A stretch of DNA of 64,000 nucleotides from Pleodorina starrii (taxonomy: Eukaryota; Chlorophyta; Chlorophyceae; Chlamydomonadales; Volvocaceae), in assembly GCA_030267565.1 (NCBI GenBank), contig BRXU01000010.1, forward strand, positions 1,794,501-1,858,500, read 5' to 3'. A model generated the notes under the pieces. That model saw only the letters and a list, made by a program, of their open reading frames with translations, was not told where the DNA came from and made no database searches. This document shows, piece by piece, positions 1 through 12,613 of this stretch (within the stretch, counting starts at the first letter, position 1; the number at the start of each line of letters is the position of its first letter). The position numbers and the translations under genes are program-made.

Positions 1-1131
1 CTTCCGGGTCTTCTGAGGGCCTTCCGGATCCTCCAAAAGCATTCTGGGGCTCTCAAACGGCCTTCCGGGCCCTCTGATCGCCTCCCAGGAATACCAAAGG
101 ATTCCAGCCCACAGCAAGCCATCCGGGCCCCCCCGGGCCTTCTGAGGGCCTTCCGGACCCTCCAAAAGCGTTCTGGGGCTCTCAAACGGCCTTCCTTGCC
201 CTCTGATTGCCTTCCAGGAAGTCCAAAGGCTTCCAGCCCACAGCAAGCCATCCGGGCCCCCCGAGGGCCTTCCGGGTCTTCTGAGGGCCTTCCGGATCCT
301 CCAAAAGCATTCTGGGGCTCTCAAACGGCCTTCCGGGCCCTCTGATCGCCTCCCAGGAATACCAAAGGATTCCAGCCCACAGCAAGCCATCCGGGCCCCC
401 CCGGGCCTTCTGAGGGCCTTCCGGACCCTCCAAAAGCGTTCTGGGGCTCTCAAACGGCCTTCCGGGCCCTCTGATTGCCTTCCAGGAAGTCCAAAGGCTT
501 CCAGCCCACAGCAAGCCATCCGGGCCCCCCGAGGGCCTTCCGGGTCTTCTGAGGGCCTTCCGGACCCTCCAAAGGCATTCTGGGGCTCTCAAACGGCCTT
601 CCGGGCCCTCTGATTGCCTTCCAGGAAGTCCAAAGGCTTCCAGCCCACAGCAAGCAATCCGGGCCCCCCGAGGGCCTTCCGGGCCTTCTGAGGGCCTTCC
701 GGACCCTCCAAAGGCATTCTGGGGCTCTCAAACGGCCTTCCGGGCCCTCTGATCGCCTTCCAGGAAGTCCAAAGGCTTCCAGCCCACAGCAAGCAATCCG
801 GGCCCCCCGAGGGCCTTCCGGGCCGTCTGAGGGCCTTCCGGACCCTCCAAAAGCGTTCTGGGGCTCTCAAACGGCCTTCCGGGCCCTCTGATCGCCTTCC
901 AGGAAGTCCGAAGGCTTCCAGCCCACAGCAAGCCATCCGGGCCCCCCGAGGGCCTTCCGGGTCTTCTGAGGGCCTTCCGGATCCTCCAAAAGCATTCTGG
1001 GGCTCTCAAACGGCCTTCCGGGCCCTCTGATCGCCTCCCAGGAATACCAAAGGATTCCAGCCCACAGCAAGCCATCCGGGCCCCCCCGGGCCTTCTGAGG
1101 GCCTTCCGGACCCTCCAAAAGTCCGGAAGGC
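1..1131. repeat. 139-bp GC-rich satellite array, first segment
   Basis: About eight head-to-tail units of a 139-bp sequence rich in CTTCCGGGCC and GAGGGCCTTCC words. Landmarks such as TTCTGGGGCTCTCAAACGG recur every 139 bp. Units differ by point changes and by small deletions (for example CCCCGGGCC in place of CCCCGAGGGCCTTCCGGG). All frames are open for long stretches on both strands because the unit is stop-poor and not a multiple of three, so the predicted Gly/Pro/Arg-rich proteins are artefacts. Left edge lies outside the window. Confidence 0.95.
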
Positions 1132-1140
1132 CCTCAGGTA

Positions 1141-1542
1141 AGTTCTACACCGAAAGTTAAGGCACTGCTGTCGGCCCGGGTGACCCGGGTTCAAGTCCCA
1201 GTAAGAACATTTGGAACTTACCGGCGCCCCACAGAAGTAGGCAATGGTACATTGGCCGGCAACATGGAAACCTTGCAATTCCCCCCGGGATCCCGGGATC
1301 GAAACCGGTCAGTGACCATTACCTGGGGTGTGATGAGAAAGGAGGGTGCCCACCCCTGTCCTTGTCCTGTCCGGAAGTTTACAAGACAAATCATACAGTC
1401 ATCAGCACCATCCAGCTGGCCCTTGGAGATGCCCAGAAGCCTGGCATGCTAGCTACTCAACAGAAGTGGCAGCATCAGTGGAGCCGCCAGACAACATGTG
1501 TCCCATGTCCCGAGTCCGGGTTCCTCCGGAATTAAAAAAAAA
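1141..1542 (+). mobile_element. tRNA-derived SINE-like element, longest copy
   Basis: A 0.4-kb non-satellite sequence inserted in the 139-bp array. Near its 5' end is a tRNA-like head: GTTAAGGCACTGCTGTC resembles a D-arm/A box, and GGGTTCAAGTCCC matches an RNA polymerase III B box. A unique body follows, and it ends in AATT plus an A-run (1532–1542), as expected for retroposed RNA. The tRNA-like part does not fold as a functional tRNA. Assignment to a SINE family is inference; no database match was possible. Confidence 0.6.
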
Positions 1543-2229
1543 GGCGTTCTGGGGCTCTCAAACGGCCTTCCGGGCCCTCTGATTGCCTTCCAGGAAGTCC
1601 AAAGGCTTCCAGCCCACAGCAAGCCATCCGGGCCCCCCGAGGCCTTCCAGGCCTTCTGAGGGCCTTCCGGACCCTCCAAAGGCATTCTGGGGCTCTCAAA
1701 CGGCCTTCCGGGCCCTCTGATCGCCTTCCAGGAAGTCCAAAGGCTTCCAGCCCACAGCAAGCAATCCGGGCCCCCCGAGGGCCTTCCGGGCCTTCTGAGG
1801 GCCTTCCGGACCCTCCAAAGGTGTTCTGGGGCTCTCAAACGGCCTTCTGGGCCCTCCGATTGCCTTCCAGGAAGTCCAAAGGCTTCCAGCCCACAGAAAG
1901 CCATCCGGACCCCCCGAGAGCCTTCCGGGCCTTCTGAGGGCCTTCCGGACCCTCCAAAGGCGTTCTGGGGCTCTCAAACGGCCTTCCGGGCCTTCGGATC
2001 GCCTTCCAGGAAGTCCGAAGGCTTCCAGCCCACAGCAAGCAATCCGGGCCCCCCGAGGGCCTTCCGGGCCGTCTGAGGGCCTTCCGGACCCTCCAAAGGC
2101 GTTCTGGGGCTCTCAAACGGCCTTCCGGGCCCTCCGATTGCCTTCCAGGAAGTCCAAAGGCTTCCAGCCCACAGCAAGCCATCTGGGCCCCCCGAGGGCC
2201 TTCCGGGCCGTCTGAGGGCCTTCCGGACC
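1543..2229. repeat. 139-bp satellite array, second segment
   Basis: Five further satellite units following the A-tail of the SINE-like element. The segment ends at GGACC (2225–2229), where the DNA-transposon-like element begins. The satellite resumes at 5077 with GACCCTCC, so the segment was continuous before that insertion. Confidence 0.9.
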
Positions 2230-5076
2230 GTCTGTATTTTTTCGACTGGTCTATAGTCACCCCTGTCGTCTATTAGACCAAATCTAGGAAAGATCGTCTA
2301 TAGGTACCCGATGTATAGGCACTCGTCTATTGTCATTGGGTATAGACGATGGTGTATATACGAGCATAGACGATAAAAGTTCATATAGGGAAGATCTCTT
2401 TTTTATGTAGCAGTACGATGGCCATAGTCGTGTTATAGATCAGTGTCGTTGGTATGAGATTGCCTCCAAACAATTTGGGCTCAGCACTTCTACACAGGTG
2501 ATGGTCTATAGGTGACGGAGGCTATACCGACTATACCGACCGCTATACTGACTGGCTATAGACGACGGTATATACCATGACAGGTGATGACAGGGATACT
2601 TTGACTCAAATCCTCCAGTTGTTACATGGGTAAACCGTACATCCTTTGGCACATGGACGAAGTCTGAAATCTAGTTTCAACCACAAAAGAAGCATCAAGG
2701 TGCCCCTCGTGGGTGGCCTGCACCCCGACAGGCGGATCCCCGGGTTTGCCAGGGTGATTGGCCCGCACCACCGCCTTTTGAATGCTCTCTCATGGCCGCG
2801 CCACCTTTCGCAGGTAATGGTACCCGAAGCTCCGGATTGGTAGCAGGAAGTGAGATGCGTCAAATTTTGGCGGCAAACATTATTCGTCGACTGCATTCAC
2901 CACACCTGGCCCTCCTTGCTGAAAGGGATGTCATAGATAGAGACTGCCTTTGCGACGGCCGGCGTGTATGCAACATAGCCTTCATAAACTAATGCCTCCC
3001 CCGGGCGCAGCTGTGATATGCCACTGGCGAGCAAGTATGAGCTCGACCGGACAGCACGGGCTGTCCGTTTATGCTTAACAACTAACGTCCTCCTTCAAGC
3101 GGCCCAGGGAAGCAAGGACCGCACTTGCCGCCATTATCTCCGAGCTACAATGGCATTATATATTATCTTAGCCGCACAAACAATTCCTCAAAACTATCGG
3201 ACATATTCTGCCTTACTATTGGTGCCATTCCCTTTGCGCCACTGCTGATATTGGTTGGTATGTTGTCGTACGTCTTGGAAAATGGAAAAGGCGTACGACA
3301 GTCGACAATCGGAGCGAGAACCGAGGAAAAACCTTCGGTCAGCTGCGCTTTCGACGTCATAACAAACCAAGCTCAGTCTATTTGATCGCTTCGCTCCTTC
3401 GAGACTAAGCTACTGCAAGTCGACTGCCGGCTAGTGCTGCATAAAGTCAACATGGAACTTGACAAGGCAGATGTCCAGGCTATTAGTATAAACTATTTTT
3501 GACTATATTGTTGAGTATTATCAGAGGCCATTTTGAAGCCTAAAGCGTGTACGGCATCCATGTTCGGGCTGGCTTAATGCAAACCATGCATCATTGCTCC
3601 ATTTTATACGCTGGCTTATAAAACAACAGTGTAACAGACAATATAGTTTGTGCATTACTAGATACCTTGTGCGTGTGCGAAGTGCTGACCGTGGCAACAA
3701 CGGGTCAGCACTTCACCTTGGCAGCCCAGACACCCTCGCCAAGTTCAATACATCGCTGATAATGGTGCAAGGTCACGCTCAACTTAAGGTACGAGTCGTT
3801 AGCATCGTCGGCGGGCCCGGTTACTGCTCGCCCAGGAGTGCTTGCGTTGGCACCGGTGAACACTTGCCCAACGAGCATGGACTGCACACAGCGAGATACC
3901 AGTTGCAAAAAATAATTTGAGAGTATTGGCGAAGCCTGTATTGGAATTGTTATGTTTTGTGTTCCACTCCAAGCCAATTGTGCTGACCAAGTATGGTGAA
4001 TCGTCAAAACTTTTATCCTGTTGTTAATCACAACTCGCAGGCTGCACGTTTACGTTGGGACACCTGCTCAGGCGGCTTGCTTGGCGAGCAGCTCGGAGCT
4101 AGCGGCCTGGCATGGACTCCCTGGACATGGCGTGTCGTGGCGCTAGCGGCCGGGAGAGGTCTTGGCTGGAGTCAGCGGCTCACTCATATAGCTCTTCCAG
4201 GTGAGTACAACCGTTGCTTCTCGGGACGAGAACACTTCGCGTTCGCAGGCTGCACGTTTACGTTGGGACACCTGCTCAGGCGGCTTGCTTGGCGAGCAGC
4301 TCGGAGCTAGCGGCCTGGCATGGACTCCCTGGACATGGCGTGTCGTGGCGCTAGCGGCCGGGAGAGGTCTTGGCTGGAGTCAGCGGCTCACTCATATAGC
4401 TCTTCCAGGTGAGTACAACCGTTGCTTCTCGGGACGAGAACACTTCGCGTTCGCAGGCTGCACGTTTAAGTTGGGACACATGCTCAGGCGGCTTGCTTGG
4501 CGAGCAGCTCGGAGCTAGCAGCCTGGCGTGGACCCCTGGACATGGCGTGTCGTGGCGCTAGCGGCCGGGAGAGGTCTTGGCTGGAGTCAGCGGCTCACTC
4601 ATATAGCTCTTCCAGGTGAGTACAACCGTTGCTTCTCGGGACGAGAACACTTCACGTTCGCAAGCCTTAACAGCCCATGATAGCAGCCGCCAAGGGTACT
4701 CGTCGCATACGGCGGTTTTTACCGCCATATAATATGAGGGCTGAGGTGGAGGATGTCAAGAAGACTGAGCAATGTAACCGCTAACCCTAAATGTCCTTGA
4801 CTTTGATAAGACCATCTATCACGACTCTTTAGACGTGTTTATAGTCGATAGCCTTTAGGCGAGCGCCTTTAGATGAACGCACAGACGATCACTAGACGAC
4901 CGTGTATACATCACCTATAGACGACCCGTCTTATAGACGACCCACAGACGATCCACAGACGATCGTCTTGGGTCGTCTATTTAGGCTCGTCTATCATCGT
5001 CTAATAGACTAGCCTGTAGACGACCAGTGTATTTTTCCAAATAGATCGTCTTTAGGAAGGTCTCTATTTTACAGAC
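2230..5076. mobile_element. DNA-transposon-like element with 4-bp target duplication
   Basis: It interrupts the satellite sequence CCGGACCCTCC exactly: the left flank ends GACC (2226–2229) and the right flank begins GACC (5077–5080), a 4-bp target-site duplication. Termini are inverted: GTCTGTA at 2230–2236 and TACAGAC at 5070–5076, both followed inward by T-rich sequence. Both subterminal regions (2240–2580 and 4810–5060) are crowded with TAGACGA/TCGTCTA words in both orientations, the usual look of transposase-binding subterminal repeats. Composition is less GC-rich than the host satellite. No transposase ORF was recognised, so it is probably non-autonomous. Superfamilies with 4-bp duplications (for example Sola- or Academ-like) are possible, but this is not settled. 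Confidence 0.75.
4036..4660. repeat. 208-bp tandem repeat (3 copies) inside the transposon-like element
   Basis: Three head-to-tail copies beginning at 4036, 4244 and 4452, nearly identical, each starting CGCAGGCTGCACGTTTA. Each copy contains GCTCGGAGCTAGCGGC and ends near CCAGGTGAGTACAACC, which matches a plant-type 5' splice-site consensus. The 105-residue ORFs that span it exist only because 208 bp shifts frame without creating stops. No function is inferred. Confidence 0.85.
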
Positions 5077-8000
5077 GACCCTCCAAAGGCCGGACCCTCC
5101 AAAACCGTGCAATTCCCCCCGGGATCCCGGGATCGAAACCAGCCAGTGACCATTACCCGGGGCGTGATGAGAAAGGAGGGTGCCCACCCCTGTCCCTGTC
5201 CTGTCCGGAGGTTTACAAGACAAATCATACAGTCATCAGCACCATCCAGCTGGCCCTTGGAGACGCCCAGAAGCCTGGCACGCTAGCTACTCAACAGAAG
5301 TGGCAGCATCAGTGGAGCCGCCAGACAACATGTGTCCCATGTCCCGAGTCCGGGTTCCTCCGGAATTAAAAAAAAAGGCGTTCTGGGGCTCTCAAACGGC
5401 CTTCCGGGCCCTCTGATTGCCTTCCAGGAAGTCCAAAGGCTTCCAGCCCACAGCAAGCCATCCGGGCCCCCCGAGGCCTTCCGGGCCTTCTGAGGGCCTT
5501 CCGGACCCTCCAAAGGCATTCTGGGGCTCTCAAACGGCCTTCCGAGCCCTCTGATCGCCTTCCAGGAAGTCCAAAGTCTTCCAGCCCACAGCAAGCCATC
5601 CGGGCCCCCCCGGGCCTTCTGAGGGCCTTCCGGACCCTCCAAAGGCGTTCTGGGGCTCTCAAACGGCCTTTCGGGCCCTCTGATCGCCTTCCAGGAAGTC
5701 CAAAGGCTTCCAGCCTACAGCAAGCCATCCGGGCCCCCCGAGGGCCTTCCGGGCCTTCTGAGGGCCTTCCGGACCCTCCAAAGGCCGGACCCTCCAAAAC
5801 CGTGCCATTCCCCCCGGGATCCCGGGATCGAAACCAGCCAGTGACCATTACCCGGGGCGTGATGAGAAAGGAGGGTGCCCACCCCTGTCCCTGTCCTGTC
5901 CGGAGGTTTACAAGACAAATCATACAGTCATCAGCACCATCCAGCTGGCCCTTGGAGACGCCCAGAAGCCTGGCACGCTAGCTACTCAACAGAAGTGGCA
6001 GCATCAGTGGAGCCGCCAGACAACATGTGTCCCATGTCCCGAGTCCGGGTTCCTCCAGAATTAAAAAAAAGGCGTTCTGGGGCTCTCAAACGGCCTTCCG
6101 GGCCCTCTGATTGCCTTCCAGGAAGTCCAAAGGCTTCCAGCCCACAGCAAGCCATCCGGGCCCCCCGAGGCCTTCCGGGCCTTCTGAGGGCCTTCCGGAC
6201 CCTCCAAAGGCATTCTGGGGCTCTCAAACGGCCTTCCGAGCCCTCTGATCGCCTTCCAGGAAGTCCAAAGTCTTCCAGCCCACAGCAAGCCATCCGGGCC
6301 CCCCCGGGCCTTCTGAGGGCCTTCCGGACCCTCCAAAGGCGTTCTGGGGCTCTCAAACGGCCTTTCGGGCCCTCTGATCGCCTTCCAGGAAGTCCAAAGG
6401 CTTCCAGCCCACAGCAAGCCATCCGGGCCCCCCGAGGGCCTTCCGGGCCTTCTGAGGGCCTTCCGGACCCTCCAAAGGCCGGACCCTCCAAAACCGTGCC
6501 ATTCCCCCTGGGATCCCGGGATCGAAACCAGCCAGTGACCATTACCCGGGGCGTGATGAGAAAGGAGGGTGCCCACCCCTGTCCCTGTCCTGTCCGGAGG
6601 TTTACAAGACAAATCATACAGTCATCAGCACCATCCAGCTGGCCCTTGGAGACGCCCAGAAGCCTGGCACGCTAGCTACTCAACAGAAGTGGCAGCATCA
6701 GTGGAGCCGCCAGACAACATGTGTCCCATGTTCCGAGTCCGGGTTCCTCCGGAATTAAAAAAAGGCGTTCTGGGGCTCTCAAACGGCCTTCCGGGCCCTC
6801 TGATTGCCTTCCAGGAAGTCCAAAGGCTTCCAGCCCACAGCAAGCAATCCGGGCCCCCCGAGGGCCTTCCGGGCCTTCTGAGGGCCTTCCGGACCCTCCA
6901 AAGGCATTCTGGGGCTCTCAAACGGCCTTCCGGGCCCTCTCATCGCCTTCCAGGAAGTCCTAAGGCTTCCAGCCCACAGCAAGCCATCCGGGCCCCCCGA
7001 GGGCCTTCCGGGCCGTCTGAGGGCCTTCCGGACCCTCCAAAGGCCGGACCCTCCAAAACCGTGCAATTCCCCCCCGGATCCCGGGATCGAAACCAGCCAG
7101 TGACCATTACCCGGGGCGTGATGAGAAAGGAGGGTGCCCACCCCTGTCCCTGTCCTGTCCGGAGGTTTACAAGACAAATCATACAGTCATCAGCACCATC
7201 CAGCTGGCCCTTGGAGACGCCCAGAAGCCTGGCACGCTAGCTACTCAACAGAAGTGGCAGCATCAGTGGAGCCGCCAGACAACATGTGTCCCATGTTCCG
7301 AGTCCGGGTTCCTCCGGAATTAAAAAAAAGGCGTTCTGGGGCTCTCAAACGGCCTTCCGGGCCCTCTGATTGCCTTCCAGGAAGTCCAAAGGCTTCCAGC
7401 CCACAGCAAGCCATCCGGGCCCCCCGAGGCCTTCCAGGCCTTCTGAGGGCCTTCCGGACCCTCCAAAGGCATTCTGGGGCTCTCAAACGGCCTTCCGAGC
7501 CCTCTGATCGCCTTCCAGGAAGTCCAAAGTCTTTTAGCCCACAGCAAGCCATCCGGGCCCCCCCGGGCCTTCTGAGGGCCTTCCGGACCCTCCAAAGGCG
7601 TTCTGGGGCTCTCAAACGGCCTTTCGGGCCCTCTGATCGCCTTCCAGGAAGTCCAAAGGCTTCCAGCCCACAGCAAGCCATCCGGGCCCCCCGAGGGCCT
7701 TCCGGGCCGTCTGAGGGCCTTCCGGACCCTCCAAAGGCCGGACCCTCCAAAACCGTGCAATTCCCCCCCGGATCCCGGGATCGAAACCAGCCAGTGACCA
7801 TTACCCGGGGCGTGATGAGAAAGGAGGGTGCCCACCCCTGTCCCTGTCCTGTCCGGAGGTTTACAAGACAAATCATACAGTCATCAGCACCATCCAGCTG
7901 GCCCTTGGAGACGCCCAGAAGCCTGGCACGCTAGCTACTCAACAGAAGTGGCAGCATCAGTGGAGCCGCCAGACAACATGTGTCCCATGTCCCGAGTCCG

Positions 8001-11000
8001 GGTTCCTCCGGAATTAAAAAAAAGGCGTTCTGGGGCTCTCAAACGGCCTTCCGGGCCCTCTGATTGCCTTCCAGGAAGTCCAAAGGCTTCCAGCCCACAG
8101 CAAGCCATCCGGGCCCCCCGAGGCCTTCCGGGCCTTCTGAGGGCCTTCCGGACCCTCCAAAGGCATTCTGGGGCTCTCAAACGGCCTTCCGAGCCCTCTG
8201 ATCGCCTTCCAGGAAGTCCAAAGTCTTCCAGCCCACAGCAAGCCATCCGGGCCCCCCCGGGCCTTCTGAGGGCCTTCCGGACCCTCCAAAGGCGTTCTGG
8301 GGCTCTCAAACGGCCTTTCGGGCCCTCTGATCGCCTTCCAGGAAGTCCGAAGGCTTCCAGCCCACAGCAAGCCATCCGGGCCCCCCGAGGGCCTTCCGGG
8401 CCTTCTGAGGGCCTTCCGGACCCTCCAAAGGCCGGACCCTCCAAAACCGTGCAATTCCCCCCGGGATCCCGGGATCGAAACCAGCCAGTGACCATTACCC
8501 GGGGCGTGATGAGAAAGGAGGGTGCCCACCCCTGTCCCTGTCCTGTCCGGAGGTTTACAAGACAAATCATACAGTCATCAGCACCATCCAGCTGGCCCTT
8601 GGAGACGCCCAGAAGCCTGGCACGCTAGCTACTCAACAGAAGTGGCAGCATCAGTGGAGCCGCCAGACAACACGTGTCCCATGTTCCGAGTCCGGGTTCC
8701 TCCGGAATTAAAAAAAAGGCGTTCTGGGGCTCTCAAACGGCCTTCCGGGCCCTCTGATTGCCTTCCAGGAAGTCCAAAGGCTTCCAGCCCACAGCAAGCC
8801 ATCCGGGCCCCCCGAGGGCCTTCCGGGCCGTCTGAGGGCCTTCCGGACCCTCCAAAGGCATTCTGGGGCTCTCAAACGGCCTTCCGGGCCCTCTGATCGC
8901 CTTCCAGGAAGTCCGAAGGCTTCCAGCCCACAGCAAGCCATCCGGGCCCCCCGAGGGCCTTCCGGGCCTTCTGAGGGCCTTCCGGACCCTCCAAAGGCCG
9001 GACCCTCCAAAACCGTGCAATTCCCCCCGGGATCCCGGGATCGAAACCAGCCAGTGACCATTACCCGGGGCGTGATGAGAAAGGAGGGTGCCCACCCCTG
9101 TCCCTGTCCTGTCCGGAGGTTTACAAGACAAATCATACAGTCATCAGCACCATCCAGCTGGCCCTTGGAGACACCCAGAAGCCTGGCACGCTAGCTACTC
9201 AACAGAAGTGGCAGCATCAGTGGAGCCGCCACACAACATGTGTCCCATGTTCCGAGTCCGGGTTCCTCCGGAATTAAAAAAAAGGCGTTCTGGGGCTCTC
9301 AAACGGCCTTCCGGGCCCTCTGATTGCCTTCCAGGAAGTCCAAAGGCTTCCAGCCCACAGCAAGCCATCCGGGCCCCCCGAGGCCTTCCAGGCCTTCTGA
9401 GGGCCTTCCGGACCCTCCAAAGGCATTCTGGGGCTCTCAAACGGCCTTCCGGGCCCTCTGATCGCCTTCCAGGAAGTCCAAAGGCTTCCAGCCCACAGCA
9501 AGCCATCCGGGCCCCCCGAGGGCCTTCCGGGCCGTCTGAGGGCCTTCCGGATCCTGCAAAAGCGTTCTGGGGCTCTCAAACGGCCTTCCGGGCCCTCTGA
9601 TCGCCTTCCAGGGAGTCCGAAGGCTTCCAGCCCACAGCAAGCCATCCGGGCCCCCCGAGTGCCTTCCGGACCTTCTGAGGGCCTTCCGGACCCTCCAAAG
9701 GCCGGACCCTCCAAAACCGTGCAATTCCCCCCGGGATCCCGGGATCGTCACCAGCCAGTGACCATTACCCGGGGCGTGATGAGAAAGGAGGGTGCCCACC
9801 CCTGTCCCTGTCCTGTCCGGAAGTTTACAAGACAAATCATACAGTCATCAGCACCATCCAGCTGGCCCTTGGAGACGCCCAGAAGCCTGGCACACTAGCT
9901 ACTCAACAGAAGTGGCAGCATCAGTGGAGCCGCCAGACAACATGTGTCCCATGTCCTGAGTCCGGGTTCCTCCGGAATTAAAAAAAAGGCGTTCTGGGGC
10001 TCTCAAACGGCCTTCCGGGCCCTCTGATTGCCTTCCAGGAAGTCCGAAGGCTTCCAGCCCACAGCAAGCCATCCGGGCCCCCCGAGGCCTTCCGGGCCTT
10101 CTGAGGGCCTTCCGGACCCTCCAAAGGCATTCTGGGGCTCTCAAACGGCCTTCCGAGCCCTCTGATCGCCTTCCAGGAAGTCCAAAGTCTTCCAGCCCAC
10201 AGCAAGCCATCCGGGCCCCCCCGGGCCTTCTGAGGGCCTTCCGGACCCTCCAAAGGCGTTCTGGGGCTCTCAAACGGCCTTTCGGGCCCTCTGATCGCCT
10301 TCCAGGAAGTCCGAAGGCTTCCAGCCCATAACAAGCCATCCGGGCCCCCCGAGGGCCTTCCGGGCCTTCTGAGGGCCTTCCGGACCCTCCAAAGGCCGGA
10401 CCCTCCAAAACCGTGCAATTCCCCCCGGGATCCCGGGATCGAAACCAGCCAGTGACCATTACCCGGGGCGTGATGAGAAAGGAGGGTGCCCACCCCTGTC
10501 CCTGTCCTGTCCGGAGGTTTACAAGACAAATCATACAGTCATCAGCACCATCCAGCTGGCCCTTGGAGACGCCCAGAAGCCTGGCACGCTAGCTACTCAA
10601 CAGAAGTGGCAGCATCAGTGGAGCCGCCAGACAACATGTGTCCCATGTTCCGAGTCCGGGTTCCTCCGGAATTAAAAAAAAGGCGTTCTGGGGCTCTCAA
10701 ACGGCCTTCCGGGCCCTCTGATTACCTTCCAGGAAGTCCAAAGGCTTCCAGCCCACAGCAAGCCATCCGGGCCCCCCGAGGCCTTCCAGGCCTTCTGAGG
10801 GCCTTCCGGACCCTCCAAAGGCATTCTGGGGCTCTCAAACGGCCTTCCGAGCCCTCTGATCGCCTTCCAGGAAGTCCAAAGGCTTCCAGCCCACAGCAAG
10901 CCATCCGGGCCCCCCGAGGGCCTTCCGGGCCGTCTGAGGGCCTTCCGGATCCTGCAAAAGCGTTCTGGGGCTCTCAAACGGCCTTCTGGGCCCTCTGATC

Positions 11001-12598
11001 GCCTTCCAGGAAGTCCGAAGGCTTCCAGCCCACAGCAAGCCATCCGGGCCCCCCGAGAGCCTTCCGGGCCTTCTGAGGGCCTTCCGGACCCTACAAAGGC
11101 GTTCTGGGGTTCTCAAACAGCCTTCCGGGCCTTCTGATCACCTTCCAGGAAGTCCAAAGGCTCCAGCCCACAGCAAGCCATCCGGGCCCCCCGAGGCCTT
11201 CCAGGCCTTCTGAGGGCCTTCCGGACCCTCCAAAGGCGTTCTGGGGCTCTCAAACGGCCTTCCGGGCCCTCTGATCGCCTTCCAGGAAGTCCGAAGGCTT
11301 CCAGCCCACAGCAAGCCATCCGGGCCCCCCGAGGGCCTTCCGGGCCTTCTGAGGGCCTTCCGGACCCTCCAAAGGCCTGACCCTCCAAAACCGTGCAATT
11401 CCCCCCGGGATCCCGGGATCGAAACCAGCCAGTGACCATTACCCGGGGCGTGATGAGAAAGGAGGGTGCCCACCCCTGTCCCTGTCCTGTCCGGAGGTTT
11501 ACAAGACAAATCATACAGTCATCAGCACCATCCAGCTGGCCCTTGGAGACGCCCAGAAGCCTGGCACGCTAGCTACTCAACAGAAGTGGCAGCATCAGTG
11601 GAGCCGCCAGACAACACGTGTCCCATGTTCCGAGTCCGGGTTCCTCCGGAATTAAAAAAAAGGCGTTCTGGGGCTCTCAAACGGCCTTCCGGGCCCTCTG
11701 ATTGCCTTCCAGGAAGTCCAAAGGCTTCCAGCCCACAGCAAGCCATCCGGGCCCCCCGAGGCCTTCCAGGCCTTCTGAGGGCCTTCCGGACCCTCCAAAG
11801 GCATTCTGGGGCTCTCAAACGGCCTTCCGGGCCCTCTGATCGCCTTCCAGGAAGTCCAAAGGCTTCCAGCCCACAGCAAGCCATCCGGGCCCCCCGAGGG
11901 CCTTCCGGGCCGTCTGAGGGCCTTCCGGATCCTGCAAAAGCGTTCTGGGGCTCTCAAACGGCCTTCCGGGCCCTCTGATCGCCTTCCAGGGAGTCCGAAG
12001 GCTTCCAGCCCACAGCAAGCCATCCGGGCCCCCCGAGGGCCTTCCGGGCCTTCTGAGGGCCTTCCGGACCCTCCAAAGGCCGGACCCTCCAAAACCGTGC
12101 AATTCCCCCCGGGATCCCGGGATCGAAACCAGCCAGTGACCATTACCCGGGGCGTGATGAGAAAGGAGGGTGCCCACCCCTGTCCCTGTCCTGTCCGGAA
12201 GTTTACAAGACAAATCAATCCGTCATCAGCACCATCCAGCTGGCCCTTGGAGACGCCCAGAAGCCTGGCACGCTAGCTACTCAACAGAAGTGGCAGCATC
12301 AGTGGAGCCGCCAGACAACACGTGTCCCATGTTCCGAGTCCGGGTTCCTCCGGAATTAAAAAAAAAGGCGTTCTGGGGCTCTCAAACGGCCTTCCGGGCC
12401 CTCTGATTGCCTTCCAGGAAGTCCAAAGGCTTCCAGCCCACAGCAAGCCATCCGGGCCCCCCGAGGCCTTCCAGGCCTTCTGAGGGCCTTCCGGACCCTC
12501 CAAAGGCATTCTGGGGCTCTCAAACGGCCTTCCGGGCCCTCTGATCGCCTTCCAGGAAGTCCGAAGGCTTCCAGCCCACAGCAAGCCATCCGGGCCCC
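5077..12598. repeat. Higher-order repeat: truncated SINE plus 139-bp satellite units
   Basis: Each higher-order unit is a ~267-bp 5'-truncated SINE-like copy followed by two to five 139-bp (or ~129-bp) satellite units. SINE bodies start at GCAATTCC (or GCCATTCC) and end in AATT plus A6–A9: 5109–5376, 5804–6070, 6498–6763, 7063–7329, 7756–8023, 8451–8718, 9016–9283, 9721–9988, 10414–10681, 11394–11661 and 12099–12366. Spacing is mostly ~694–704 bp or ~565 bp, the difference being one satellite unit; one interval of 980 bp holds extra units. All truncated copies share the same 5' breakpoint after CCTCCAAAACCGT, so they were amplified together with the satellite rather than inserted independently. 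Confidence 0.9.
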
Positions 12599-12613
12599 CT
12601 AGACCACAGGACC
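12599..12613 (-). pseudogene. tRNA-Gln fragment at array junction
   Basis: Only the 5' 15 nt of the tRNA (acceptor 5' strand plus start of the D-arm) remains. The rest is replaced by satellite sequence, so the satellite/array junction lies inside a tRNA gene. Confidence 0.8.

Noticed and set aside
182..12589. Many Gly/Pro/Arg-rich ORFs on both strands of the 139-bp satellite
   Set aside because: Period and reading frames follow the satellite, with the same peptide words in several frames; no start or splice context.
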